23,054 nt of DNA from a virus. Of the stretch, positions 14,013-20,838 are shown one piece after another (positions within the stretch are counted from its first letter, which is position 1; every line of letters starts with the position of its first letter). A program made the position numbers and the translations under genes. The DNA lies in IMG/VR virus record IMGVR_UViG_3300009158_000211, positions 1-23,054 of that record; one strand, given 5' to 3'. Below the pieces are notes generated by a model that worked only from the letters and a program-made list of their open reading frames with translations, did no database searches and was not told the DNA's origin.

Positions 14013-14756
14013 ATGTTGCACGAAGAAGCCCTTGATGCTGCGATCCCTTATGAGGCTCTAGGTTTGGGTGAGCCTGTTGCCGTTGTCACGCGCATGGGAA
14101 CGTTCGTCTCCAAAGGAAAGGTGATGAAGGTGTTTCCTTATGGTGCTGTCCAAGTGCGCGAGTACGACTTGGAACACGGGGGTTCGCAGGCTATCTCCGA
14201 CCGTATCTATGATGCGGATCTGTATCTGTTCTTGCCTACTGATCCGCCCGAGGACAGTGAGATTGGCGACCCCGATGCTGCGGAGGTGCCGGTTCTACTC
14301 GACCCTGAAATGGAAGCCCCTCCTGTTTCTGATGCTGTGTCAGAATCCGCGCAATCGAATGCACTTCCCAAGTTGCATCGTGTGGACGGCGATTGGATCG
14401 TCTACCCGGACGGCACGCGCTATCACAAGTCCGTGATGAAAGCGGGGATGATGGAACAGGATTGGGAGTGGAAGATTGAAGAGGCAGACGAGAAGCCTGC
14501 ACCAAAGCAGAAGGAGGTTCGGAAGGATGACCGAACTGCGTCTGCGAAGGTCGATGTGAACTCGCTTCCAAAGGACTTGCAGAAGCGTCTGAAGGGCGTT
14601 TCAGAGTTGGACGAGGATGCCCGTGACCGGGTGTTGTCTGCTATCTCCGAGGCTGCTATGCGTGCGTTCAAGGCAGTTGGCGTGAAGGATACCGAAGTGT
14701 ATGGTCGGATCGTCAAGTTGCAGGAAGCAATCAAGCCTGTCTTGGAAGGGAAGTAA
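14013..14756 (+). CDS. Hypothetical protein of the neck region
   Basis: This encodes 247 residues from ATG 14013, one base after the preceding stop region, with GGGAGA eight bases upstream. The N-terminal 75 residues look like an SH3-like beta barrel: PVAVVTRMGTFVSKGKVMKV, FPYGAVQVREYD. An acidic Pro-rich linker follows (about 78-110), then a short strand pair DGDWIVYPDGTRYHKS, a Lys/Glu-rich stretch (KPAPKQKEVRKDDR), and a helical C-terminus (LDEDARDRVLSAISEAAMRA). No family is recognised. By position after capsid and terminator and before neck-like genes it probably encodes a virion or assembly protein. Codon use, spacing and length support it as real. Confidence 0.78.
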   Translation: MLHEEALDAAIPYEALGLGEPVAVVTRMGTFVSKGKVMKVFPYGAVQVREYDLEHGGSQAISDRIYDADLYLFLPTDPPEDSEIGDPDAAEVPVLLDPEMEAPPVSDAVSESAQSNALPKLHRVDGDWIVYPDGTRYHKSVMKAGMMEQDWEWKIEEADEKPAPKQKEVRKDDRTASAKVDVNSLPKDLQKRLKGVSELDEDARDRVLSAISEAAMRAFKAVGVKDTEVYGRIVKLQEAIKPVLEGK

Positions 14757-14758
14757 GC

Positions 14759-15502
14759 ATGGCGACACCGCAAAGCGCAGCAGAGATCAAGGGGTTTATC
14801 GCTCGAAATCTTGGTGCGCCCACGGTGGCAGTTGAGTTGACTGACGATCAGTATAATGATGCCATTTCGGAAGCAAACTTGTGGTTCATGGGCCTTATCG
14901 GTCAGATGAAGAACAAGGTGCTAACGATTCAGCCGGACGGCGGAGCGTTTGATGTTGCCGAGGACTGCCTTTCGGTGGTCGAATGCCATTTTGACATTCA
15001 TCGTGCGGGCCTGTTCGATCAGTTTAGTTGGGCGGGCGTGGAGTTGAGCCCATACAGTTTCAGCGGAGGCGGTGGCTACGGCGGAGGCGGTTACAGTGGT
15101 GGTGGTTACTCCGCTATTGTTCAGTCAATGCAGTACCTTGAGCAAGCCCGGCGCATTCTGTCTGCCGACCGAGATTGGGAATGGGATTGGCAGGCAAAGA
15201 AGTTGCGAATCTACCCGACGAGCGGCGACATTGGCACGAATGTCTTTGTTGTCTACATGGTGGACGAGATGGATTTGGGGAAGGTTCGGCCATACGAGTA
15301 TCGGTTGATTCGCAAGTATGCGTTGGCCGAAGCAATGACGATCTTGGGCAATGTTCGGAGCAAGTATGCAGACGGGCCGAGCGCAACAGGATCGATCACG
15401 CTCAATGGTGCAGATCTTCTTGCCAATGCAGACATGATTCGTGATACTGTTAGGGATCAGATTTTGTCCTTGCGCCCACCTGCTAATTTCTTTACGGGAT
15501 AG
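14759..15502 (+). CDS. Putative neck / head-tail connector protein
   Basis: This encodes 247 residues; GGAAGGGAAG lies just upstream of the ATG. Layout: an N-terminal helical part (SAAEIKGFIARNLG, TDDQYNDAISEANLWFMGL), a beta part around FDVAEDCLSVVECHFDI, a Gly-Tyr-rich loop (103-117), then AIVQSMQYLEQARRILSA, DWEWDWQAKKLRIYP and a C-terminal helix PYEYRLIRKYALAEAMTILG. This resembles neck or adaptor proteins of large myoviruses, in which a helical bundle caps the portal and a beta part meets the tail. The same type of protein is often annotated only as structural. The position between capsid and sheath genes supports it. The exact equivalent (T4 gp13 or gp14) cannot be decided from sequence alone. 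Confidence 0.65.
   Translation: MATPQSAAEIKGFIARNLGAPTVAVELTDDQYNDAISEANLWFMGLIGQMKNKVLTIQPDGGAFDVAEDCLSVVECHFDIHRAGLFDQFSWAGVELSPYSFSGGGGYGGGGYSGGGYSAIVQSMQYLEQARRILSADRDWEWDWQAKKLRIYPTSGDIGTNVFVVYMVDEMDLGKVRPYEYRLIRKYALAEAMTILGNVRSKYADGPSATGSITLNGADLLANADMIRDTVRDQILSLRPPANFFTG
15061..15113 (+). repeat. Gly-Tyr-rich low-complexity tract
   Basis: Imperfect GGCGGAGGCGGTTAC-type units encode SGGGGYGGGGYSGGGYS within the putative neck protein (residues about 102-118). Three G3-4-Y blocks are visible. It lies between a beta part and a helix, so it reads as a flexible exposed loop. Confidence 0.8.
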
Positions 15503-15525
15503 CGTTGGCTGAACAGGAGTTGAAG

Positions 15526-16548
15526 ATGGCGCGATCAATGTTTGACTTTATCTCAAGCACCAATGTCCTTCTTGAAGGCATTGACGCGCATGAGGATTGG
15601 ATGCAGCACTTGGACGGAGTGCGTGATGCCCGTGCGAAGGCAATGGCCGACTACACGACGCAGATTTCGACCGAGTTTGACGACCGGGCGAAGGATGTTG
15701 CGGCTCACCACCACCACACAATCCAAGAGAACTACAACGCCGCAGGGATGTATGTGGTGCCGATTGATAAGGTGAACCACCCGCGCAAGACGGGTTTGAG
15801 CGGCCCTTATCGTTACCACACGGGTAATGTTCTTTACTATGACTACACCAACCGGGCCTACTTTGACCCGGCTGAAAAGCGTAACTTGTCTATGCAGGAG
15901 GCTAGAGAAATCATGGGTATCCGTAATCGTTTGGCAGAAGATCAGAACCGCTCGGACTCCGAAATTTCGGTGTTCTTTGATGATCGAAGCACCGCTCTCG
16001 CCGCCTACCGGGTTGCGCAGGAGTTGGGCTTGAAGCGTGGCGAGGTCACTTACGACTCGACCGTGGATCGCCGCTATGGTGTTGGTCAGTATGCTGTCCG
16101 TCTTGCGCCTCACGTGCGCGAGACGAAGCCTGAGATCTTCTACGAGTTCTTGGAGAGCATCTACGATCACATTGTCGAAGAAGATGTTGATCAGTTTGAG
16201 TGGCTTATGGCCGAGGCAAAGGGTGAGAAGGCTCGCTACGGCGGTGTTTCCAACAAGGAGTTGGTCAACAAGGGCAATGTCCTGCACCTTCCCGATGATG
16301 GCAAGTTTGCGGGCGACAAGCAGTTGCCTTCGGGTTCGCTTTCGCTTGGCAGCAACTACAACGCGGTTCGCTTGAAGGCGCGTGACAAGCGTACCAAGGA
16401 CGGTCGTTTGCAGTTTGCCGCTACCAAGTTGCCGTGTGGCCGGGCTTCGCGCACGGCAGGGTCGGGTGCCAACTTCGGTCGCCGTTGTTGGGATGGTCAG
16501 ATTCCGGCTTGGGCTGCTCGCAAGGGTGCCGCAACTCGCGCCAAGTAA
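15526..16548 (+). CDS. Hypothetical virion-region protein
   Basis: This encodes 340 residues from ATG 15526, with AGGAG six bases upstream; an in-frame TTG at 15505 has no better claim. The N-terminal 70 residues are helical and end in four consecutive His (61-64). Then come a beta region (MYVVPIDKVNHPRKTGLSGP, NVLYYDYTNRAYFDPA), helices (NLSMQEAREIMGIRNRLA), a possible alpha/beta segment (SEISVFFDDRSTALAAYRVA), and a basic C-terminus with two Cys (CGRASRTAG, GRRCWDGQ). I do not recognise a family and see no clear catalytic set. Position among neck genes suggests a structural or assembly role. The long continuous frame, ribosome binding site and codon use show it is a real gene. Confidence 0.78.
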   Translation: MARSMFDFISSTNVLLEGIDAHEDWMQHLDGVRDARAKAMADYTTQISTEFDDRAKDVAAHHHHTIQENYNAAGMYVVPIDKVNHPRKTGLSGPYRYHTGNVLYYDYTNRAYFDPAEKRNLSMQEAREIMGIRNRLAEDQNRSDSEISVFFDDRSTALAAYRVAQELGLKRGEVTYDSTVDRRYGVGQYAVRLAPHVRETKPEIFYEFLESIYDHIVEEDVDQFEWLMAEAKGEKARYGGVSNKELVNKGNVLHLPDDGKFAGDKQLPSGSLSLGSNYNAVRLKARDKRTKDGRLQFAATKLPCGRASRTAGSGANFGRRCWDGQIPAWAARKGAATRAK

Positions 16549-16572
16549 ACAATGCACCTAGCAGGTTGATCC

Positions 16573-17055
16573 GTGGCACTTTACGGCGGAAACGCTAGTG
16601 AGTTGAACCTCTACCGTTTCTACGAAGAGGAACGGATCAACCTGTTTGGTCAGCAGATTGACTACTATGTGCTGTCTCGCGGAGCGAATGTAGATCCGCT
16701 TTACAGTGAGCCTGCACCTAGTTGGTCGTTCACGCAGTATTCGCTCGTAGGCGCAGTCACCTATCAGCAGATGGACAACCGGGATCCGTCTGTGCGTGAT
16801 GAAGGTCTTGTTATCGAGTTCGATGCGGAAGCCTACTTTGCCTACAACGAATGGGAGAAGCGCATTGGTGCTAAAATCCCGAAGGAAGGCGACGTTCTGT
16901 TCTGCATGGGGCAGTATTTTGATGTGGTCAATGCGGCTTCCGGGGGCAACTTTGTAGACACCGTGAATGTGGTCGGATACAAGATGCTATTGAGGCGTCG
17001 TGAGAAGTTCGATCCGAACCGAAAGTTTGTTTCAGAAGGCGGATTGATTCCGTGA
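16573..17055 (+). CDS. Putative head-tail joining protein
   Basis: This encodes 160 residues from GTG 16573, preceded by AGGTTGAT. The chain is mostly beta: QQIDYYVLSRG, PLYSEPAPSWSF, then RDEGLVIEFDAEAYF, PKEGDVLFCMGQYFDVVN and VNVVGYKMLLRRRE, ending FDPNRKF. A 'P.eGDvl...yFdV.......vn.vGy' order after a strand carrying 'DEG' is typical of small proteins found between capsid and sheath genes in large myoviruses and annotated as neck or head-closure parts. No T4 equivalent can be assigned by eye. The short 24-base gap upstream and the GTGA overlap downstream place it in one unit with its neighbours. Confidence 0.65.
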   Translation: MALYGGNASELNLYRFYEEERINLFGQQIDYYVLSRGANVDPLYSEPAPSWSFTQYSLVGAVTYQQMDNRDPSVRDEGLVIEFDAEAYFAYNEWEKRIGAKIPKEGDVLFCMGQYFDVVNAASGGNFVDTVNVVGYKMLLRRREKFDPNRKFVSEGGLIP

Positions 17056-17840
17056 GTGGTGCTATGAGCCTATCTAAACTAGCGGAAGATCTTGTTGCGT
17101 TGGTCGAATACAAGGACACCGAGGTTGTTCGCCGTATTCGTGTCGGTCAGAACATGATTGGTCTGAACAAGAAGCAGCAGGCTGTGAGTGGAAATCCGCA
17201 AGCAACGCACCTTTGGAACATGAAGCGTGCGCAGCAAAACGCGGCGGCAGAGCATGAGCGCACGCCCGCAGCAAAGGCTGAAAAGGCGGCGGCGGAAGTG
17301 GAGAAGTCCAAGGTGGATTGGAAGGATAAGTTCCGTTCAATGGCCAAGAATGTAGGTCATCAGTTGGCGCACCCGTTCGTGGCTGCAAAGGACTTGATAA
17401 CGAACCCGGCCGCACGGAAGAAGTTTGGAAAGTATCTCAAAGGTGCAGTTCGCAAGGAGGTCAAAGAGACGAAGCACCTCAAGGAGACGATTGGAAAGGC
17501 TTTGCGCGGAGAGAAGGTTTACAAGGCTGACCGTGACCGGGCGATCAACCAAGCAGTTGATCTTGTGAAGGTGGCATTGATTGGAGCAACGGTAGCGCAT
17601 CTGTTTCAGGGTGGCGTTCTGAAGGCCATTGGTGCGTTGGCTTCGCCTGTGGACGAGGTAGTGGGCGTAGCGATTGATAAGCCGCTCCGAGACATAACCG
17701 AGAAGGTCTTTGGCACTTCTCACGGTCTGCTCCCTTCCTCGTTCTATGAGGAAGCGGAAGATGTGAACGATGTGCTTGACCGGATTATCGATCAGATCTT
17801 GGACGGGATTGCGCAGTCGGACTTTGACGAGAAGATCTAA
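17052..17840 (+). CDS. Hypothetical virion-region protein with a hydrophobic helix
   Basis: This encodes 262 residues from GTG 17052, which overlaps the preceding stop (GTGA) and has GGCGGA eight bases upstream; ATG 17064 is a plausible alternative. The first 100 residues are charged helix (KAEKAAAEVEKSKVDWKDKF). A Lys-rich middle follows (KYLKGAVRKEVKETKHLKET). At about 170-205 lies a hydrophobic stretch (LVKVALIGATVAHLFQGGVL, KAIGALASPVDEVVGVAI), long enough for a membrane segment or a buried helix hairpin. The end reads HGLLPSSFYEEAEDVNDVLD then a helix. I recall similar C-termini ('LP.SfYE') in unnamed phage head-region proteins. The function is unknown; an amphipathic ejected or neck protein is possible. 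Confidence 0.72.
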   Translation: MSGAMSLSKLAEDLVALVEYKDTEVVRRIRVGQNMIGLNKKQQAVSGNPQATHLWNMKRAQQNAAAEHERTPAAKAEKAAAEVEKSKVDWKDKFRSMAKNVGHQLAHPFVAAKDLITNPAARKKFGKYLKGAVRKEVKETKHLKETIGKALRGEKVYKADRDRAINQAVDLVKVALIGATVAHLFQGGVLKAIGALASPVDEVVGVAIDKPLRDITEKVFGTSHGLLPSSFYEEAEDVNDVLDRIIDQILDGIAQSDFDEKI

Positions 17841-17846
17841 AGGTAC

Positions 17847-17874
17847 TTGACGGCGTGTGATAGTCTGCTAGAAT
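17847..17874 (+). promoter_or_regulatory. Sigma-70-type promoter with extended -10
   Basis: The -35 box is TTGACG (17847-17852), followed by a 16-base spacer and -10 TAGAAT (17869-17874). TGC directly precedes the -10, giving an extended -10 element. Transcription would begin near 17881. It lies in one of the few intergenic gaps of the late region and points to the 65-residue gene downstream. Confidence 0.7.
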
Positions 17875-17886
17875 GCTCGCATTGAA

Positions 17887-17907
17887 GGGCAGGAATAGGT
17901 CCTGTCC
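17887..17907 (+). promoter_or_regulatory. Leader hairpin in the 5' untranslated region
   Basis: GGGCAGGA (17887-17894) pairs with TCCTGTCC (17900-17907), eight pairs with one G-U, around a five-base loop ATAGG. It would sit near the 5' end of the transcript from the promoter at 17847. No T-run follows, so it is not a simple terminator. It may stabilise the mRNA or be a protein-binding site. Confidence 0.55.
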
Positions 17908-17925
17908 AAGCATAGGAAAACGGCA

Positions 17926-18123
17926 ATGAACAAGGTTTACGGGAATGTGTTGGAGAGTGGTCGCGCTCGGTTGGAAGATGCGATGAACAAGGTTGACTGC
18001 TTCATGATCGACCGCAAGTTGATTGAAACGCTTGAGCGTGCGGTGGCCGACTACAAGCAGGCCGTGGCAATCCTCGAAGCGGCAGAGGCCGAGCGTGCTG
18101 CGCGGTGGCAGCGCAACGCCTAA
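17926..18123 (+). CDS. 65-residue coiled-coil protein behind its own promoter
   Basis: AGGA lies eight bases before ATG 17926. The product is almost wholly helical and charged: GRARLEDAMNKVDCFMIDRK, then LIETLERAVADYKQAVAILE and AAEAERAARWQRN. Heptad spacing of Leu, Val, Ala and Ile suggests a dimeric coiled coil. It follows a sigma-70 promoter and a leader hairpin, which sets it apart from the long late operon. A one-base overlap (TAATG) joins it to the zinc-binding gene. No family is recognised. A small regulator or an early-expressed host-interaction protein is possible, but only the position suggests this. Confidence 0.7.
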   Translation: MNKVYGNVLESGRARLEDAMNKVDCFMIDRKLIETLERAVADYKQAVAILEAAEAERAARWQRNA

Positions 18124-18482
18124 TGCGTAGGAACCCCGCTCTCGCTATGGCGAACGGCGTATCGTTCGTGTGTTCCACCTGCGAGAAGTTTTGGTGGGGG
18201 GCGGAGCGGGGCATGGACGGCTGCAAGGCAGTCTATGATAAGACCCCTTGTAGTGGGCCTCTAGGGGGCAGGGGCTTCCCGCAGTATGAGGGGCCGCTGA
18301 AGGGCAACCTACTAGCCTTCTGCTTCGCCACAGGGGAGCCTTCGACCGTGGCCGTGACTACCCCCGATAGCCTCATGGTCGGCGCATCGGAGAAGGGGCT
18401 AGAAGTGCTAATGCAATACTCCCCTGAAGGCGAGGCTCCGCGCTTTGTGACGGGCGAGAAGCCCGATCTAAAGCATGGGTAG
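18123..18482 (+). CDS. Small zinc-binding protein with unusual codon use
   Basis: This encodes 119 residues from ATG 18123, which overlaps the preceding stop by one base; ATG 18147 is an alternative. Four to five cysteines form a likely zinc site: CSTC (C17, C20), C34 and C43 with a later C67. GPLGGRGFPQYEGPLKG between them gives a characteristic turn; similar 'C..C ... GPl.g..FP.Y.GPL' proteins occur in phages without known function. Leucine codons are CTA six times, CTC twice, CTG once and TTG never, and GGG glycine is common, unlike neighbouring genes that favour TTG. This hints at separate origin. It is translated with the coiled-coil gene from the internal promoter and overlaps the next gene by eight bases. 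Confidence 0.75.
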   Translation: MRRNPALAMANGVSFVCSTCEKFWWGAERGMDGCKAVYDKTPCSGPLGGRGFPQYEGPLKGNLLAFCFATGEPSTVAVTTPDSLMVGASEKGLEVLMQYSPEGEAPRFVTGEKPDLKHG

Positions 18483-19323
18483 TTTCAAGTATCGACAGCC
18501 CGTGGTGGGCGGCGGTATGCCTGCGATCTATCTGACCGAAGATGCGATAAAGACAGCGAACGAGATTGCTTCCGAAATGCCGGAGCGGATCAAGCGTGGC
18601 ATGGAGTTGTTTCTGCTCGGAGCGGCCAAGATCTTGCAGGAAGGCGTGAAGGCACGTGCGCCTAGTCTGCCCGGAGTGGGCTACTACGCAGAGGACTTGG
18701 AAGTCGTGCTTGTGGAGGGCATGGGCGACGAGGTTGGGATTGCCTTGCTCTACAAGAACAAGCCCCGCAAGTTGAACATTGCAACGGAGGGCCGAAAGAC
18801 AGCACTCCTATTCAAGCCGCATGAGAAGAGTCCAAAGTGGGTTCGTGCATTGGCGAAGTATCAGCCGTGGCCTCCATACATGGTGCCAACGATGCCAAGC
18901 AAAGCAGACGCGCAAGTGATTGCGCGAACGATCACGGAGAAGGAAGAACAGGACTTGCATGACCGGATTATGGTGAACCGACGAAGGATCGAGTTCGACT
19001 TGAAGGAAGCAGGTCTGAGGGAGAATGCGGTGAGGACCAACACCAAGCCGTCCGACAGCGTGAGCGTGATAGACGACATTGGGTATTCGGTGTTGCGTGC
19101 GGAGTTCGGCTACGGCGGGCCTGTGCTTCCGCATTGGCGACCCGCGCTTGCGGAGATGGCAACTGCCTACGACGATCTTCAGAAGGCCTTTATCGAGTAT
19201 GTTCAGACCGGGAAGGAAATCGGGTTCGATCTTCCGCTCTACAAAAAGGTTGCATCAAACGAAACGAGCAGGTATGACGATAAGGTGCAGGATAAACTTG
19301 CGCCCTATGCAAAGGGCGGATAG
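18475..19323 (+). CDS. Putative tail-completion protein, HK97 gp10-like
   Basis: This encodes 282 residues from ATG 18475, overlapping the previous gene by eight bases; ATG 18514 is an alternative start. The part at about 40-90 (RIKRGMELFLLGAAKILQEG, then VKARAPSLPGVGYYAEDLEV) follows the pattern of HK97 gp10-type neck/tail proteins: a long helix with 'GA..i...ak..aP', a loop, then strands. A Pro/Trp-rich loop (YQPWPPYMVPTMPSKADAQV) and a helical basic segment come next, and YGGPVLPHWRPALAEM near the C-terminus resembles the closing part of such proteins, where a tail-facing loop precedes a helix. These proteins join head and tail or set tail attachment. The length is greater than usual (about 120-180), so the call is tentative. 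Confidence 0.5.
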   Translation: MGSFKYRQPVVGGGMPAIYLTEDAIKTANEIASEMPERIKRGMELFLLGAAKILQEGVKARAPSLPGVGYYAEDLEVVLVEGMGDEVGIALLYKNKPRKLNIATEGRKTALLFKPHEKSPKWVRALAKYQPWPPYMVPTMPSKADAQVIARTITEKEEQDLHDRIMVNRRRIEFDLKEAGLRENAVRTNTKPSDSVSVIDDIGYSVLRAEFGYGGPVLPHWRPALAEMATAYDDLQKAFIEYVQTGKEIGFDLPLYKKVASNETSRYDDKVQDKLAPYAKGG

Positions 19324-19355
19324 GTCAGGCACATCTTCCTATGGAGAGGTTAGTC

Positions 19356-19559
19356 ATGGACATTCAGAAGTTGAACCTTACCCTTGCCGACATTGAAGTT
19401 CAGTTGCTCCACAAACTTTCCGTCTTGGAGAGCGAGGAAGAGGAGATGGACGAGATGGACGGCGAAGAGGACTGCGGTTGCGGCGATGCCGAGTGCGAAG
19501 GCGACTGCGGTGAGATGGACGACGAGGAAGAGATGGATGACGAGGAAGAGGACGACTAA
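19356..19559 (+). CDS. Small acidic cysteine-containing protein
   Basis: This encodes 67 residues; GGAGAGG at 19343-19349 gives the correct spacing for ATG 19356, so the in-frame ATG at 19341 is rejected because it lies on that site. The first 25 residues form a helix (MDIQKLNLTLADIEVQLLHK). From 26 on the chain is nearly all Glu and Asp, with four Cys in DCGCGDAECEGDCG (C40, C42, C47, C51), and ends in an acidic run. The helix could dock on a partner, and the tail could bind divalent metal or mimic DNA. No family is recognised. Good ribosome binding and tight packing between genes support expression. Confidence 0.72.
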   Translation: MDIQKLNLTLADIEVQLLHKLSVLESEEEEMDEMDGEEDCGCGDAECEGDCGEMDDEEEMDDEEEDD

Positions 19560-19580
19560 CCTCGCTTCTTTGGTGCGGCT

Positions 19581-20330
19581 ATGGGCGCGATTGGCACGGT
19601 CGGTCTAAAGGACTTTGACCGGGGTATGATACTCACGCTCGGCTCGCAGTTGATCGACATTCAGATCGATAGCGACACCCGGAAGGCGTATGCTCTCTCG
19701 GTTCCGTCATTGACGACCGATGTGCCGTACTACGCCCCGTATGTGCCTGTGTTCTTCACGATTCCCGAAGATGTGTTTCAGCAGTTTCGGTTGCCGTGCG
19801 TTGTGGTGCGCCGTAACGATCTGACACCTGCTTTCGAGCGGTCTCCCTACTACGGTTATCAGCGAACAGTCGCGCCTGATGCCAAGAAGGTGATGATCCA
19901 ATCCGGGGGCAAGGTTCTTACAGGCTACAACAAGTATGTGTCTGCACCATTGCCGACCCCGTTCGACATTTCCTACGACATACAGGTCTATGCCCGGACG
20001 CAGAACACGGGCATCCCGTTGTTGATGAGCGTTCTGAAAGTTTGTAGGCCACCTTTTTTCTCTGTTGCAGTTTTTGATAGTTTAGGCGATAAGCGTCTTT
20101 ACGATGCGGGCGAGGTGTCGGTATCGGACGGTTCAGAATTGGCAGACATAGCCGACCGGACGATCTCTTGGACGATCTCGTTTAGCATTCGCGGAGAGTT
20201 AGACTTGGAAGCGCAGACAACTGAAGATAAGATCGTGACAACCTTGCCCAACATTGGCATACAGGTTAGCACGATTGAGACGAATGTTCGGATCAACGCC
20301 GAGATCGCGGCAAGGCACAAGGATTGTTGA
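19581..20330 (+). CDS. Putative tail terminator / neck protein
   Basis: This encodes 249 residues. Order: strand-rich N-terminus, then VPYYAPYVPVFFTIPEDVFQ, PCVVVRRNDLTPAFER, a loop, PFDISYDIQVYARTQNTG, LLMSVLKVCRPPFFSVAV, FDSLGDKRLYDAG and SDGSELADIADRTISWTISF. 'PFDI.Y.i.v.aR......l......' followed by a strand with 'D..G..R.Y' resembles proteins just before the sheath gene in large myoviruses, thought to cap the tail tube or sheath (T4 gp15 or gp3 role). This equivalence is inferred from position and fold pattern only. A short AT-rich patch at about 20041-20090 (TTTTTTCTC, TTTTTGATAG) stands out against the GC-rich surroundings but stays in frame. It ends in a TGATG junction with the next gene. 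Confidence 0.62.
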   Translation: MGAIGTVGLKDFDRGMILTLGSQLIDIQIDSDTRKAYALSVPSLTTDVPYYAPYVPVFFTIPEDVFQQFRLPCVVVRRNDLTPAFERSPYYGYQRTVAPDAKKVMIQSGGKVLTGYNKYVSAPLPTPFDISYDIQVYARTQNTGIPLLMSVLKVCRPPFFSVAVFDSLGDKRLYDAGEVSVSDGSELADIADRTISWTISFSIRGELDLEAQTTEDKIVTTLPNIGIQVSTIETNVRINAEIAARHKDC

Positions 20331-20818
20331 TGGCTTGGTATTACTACACCGGAAGCACCATTCTCTCGATCCCGATTGGGAAGGGCGAGGTTGTCGCAGC
20401 CCGCCCATACTCCACGATCTTTGTTGATTCGAGCATCGAGAACAGCGCGTCTTTCAAGCGGCTTGGCAAGGTGCTGCGCCGCACGGGTGCGCCCAAGGAT
20501 GGGGTTGACCTCGTTCCCGCGCAACCGATTGCGCAGGTCGCGGTTGAGAAGCCCCATTTGTTCTCTGATTCTTTCGTAGAGGGCAAGGCGGCATTGACGA
20601 CGAAGGCGAAGGTGGTAGCAGATGCGCCGCTTCCCAAGTCTGCCGATGCTGTGCTTGACGAACCCGTAGCAGCCTCGGTTGTTGCGGAAGATGCTCCTAG
20701 TGAGCCTGTGGTTGATGCTCCTGCTGACGAACCTGTTGAAGTTGAAGCGGCTTCCGATGAATCTGTGGTTGCACCTCTGCGCAAGCGGCGTGGCTTTGCC
20801 AAGACTGAAACCGACTAA
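20330..20818 (+). CDS. Pro/Glu/Ala-rich protein, partner of the 13454 gene
   Basis: This encodes 162 residues from ATG 20330, which shares its A with the preceding stop (TGATG); AAGGA lies upstream. Residues 1-50 are a small beta-rich domain with MAWYYYTGSTILSIPIGKGE and PYSTIFVDSS, comparable to the first 50 residues of the protein at 13454-14011. A shared QPIAQ follows, then an Ala/Val/Asp/Glu/Pro-rich linker (SEPVVDAPADEPVEVEAASD), ending in RKRRGFAKTETD. It lacks the C-terminal SAP/HeH-like part of the other protein and instead has a short basic tail. The two may be distant paralogues. It lies just before the sheath gene. The function is unknown; a tail or neck accessory role is suggested by position. 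Confidence 0.72.
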   Translation: MAWYYYTGSTILSIPIGKGEVVAARPYSTIFVDSSIENSASFKRLGKVLRRTGAPKDGVDLVPAQPIAQVAVEKPHLFSDSFVEGKAALTTKAKVVADAPLPKSADAVLDEPVAASVVAEDAPSEPVVDAPADEPVEVEAASDESVVAPLRKRRGFAKTETD

Positions 20819-20838
20819 ACTTTTGATAGGAGTTGACG

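Noticed and set aside
15553-16557. 334-codon open frame on the - strand
   Set aside because: It overlaps a + strand gene with a good ribosome binding site and neighbours in the same orientation; the reverse product shows no recognisable domain.
20041-20095. AT-rich patch with T-runs as a terminator or slippery site
   Set aside because: There is no stem before the T-runs, and the reading frame passes through it unchanged with a plausible protein on both sides.
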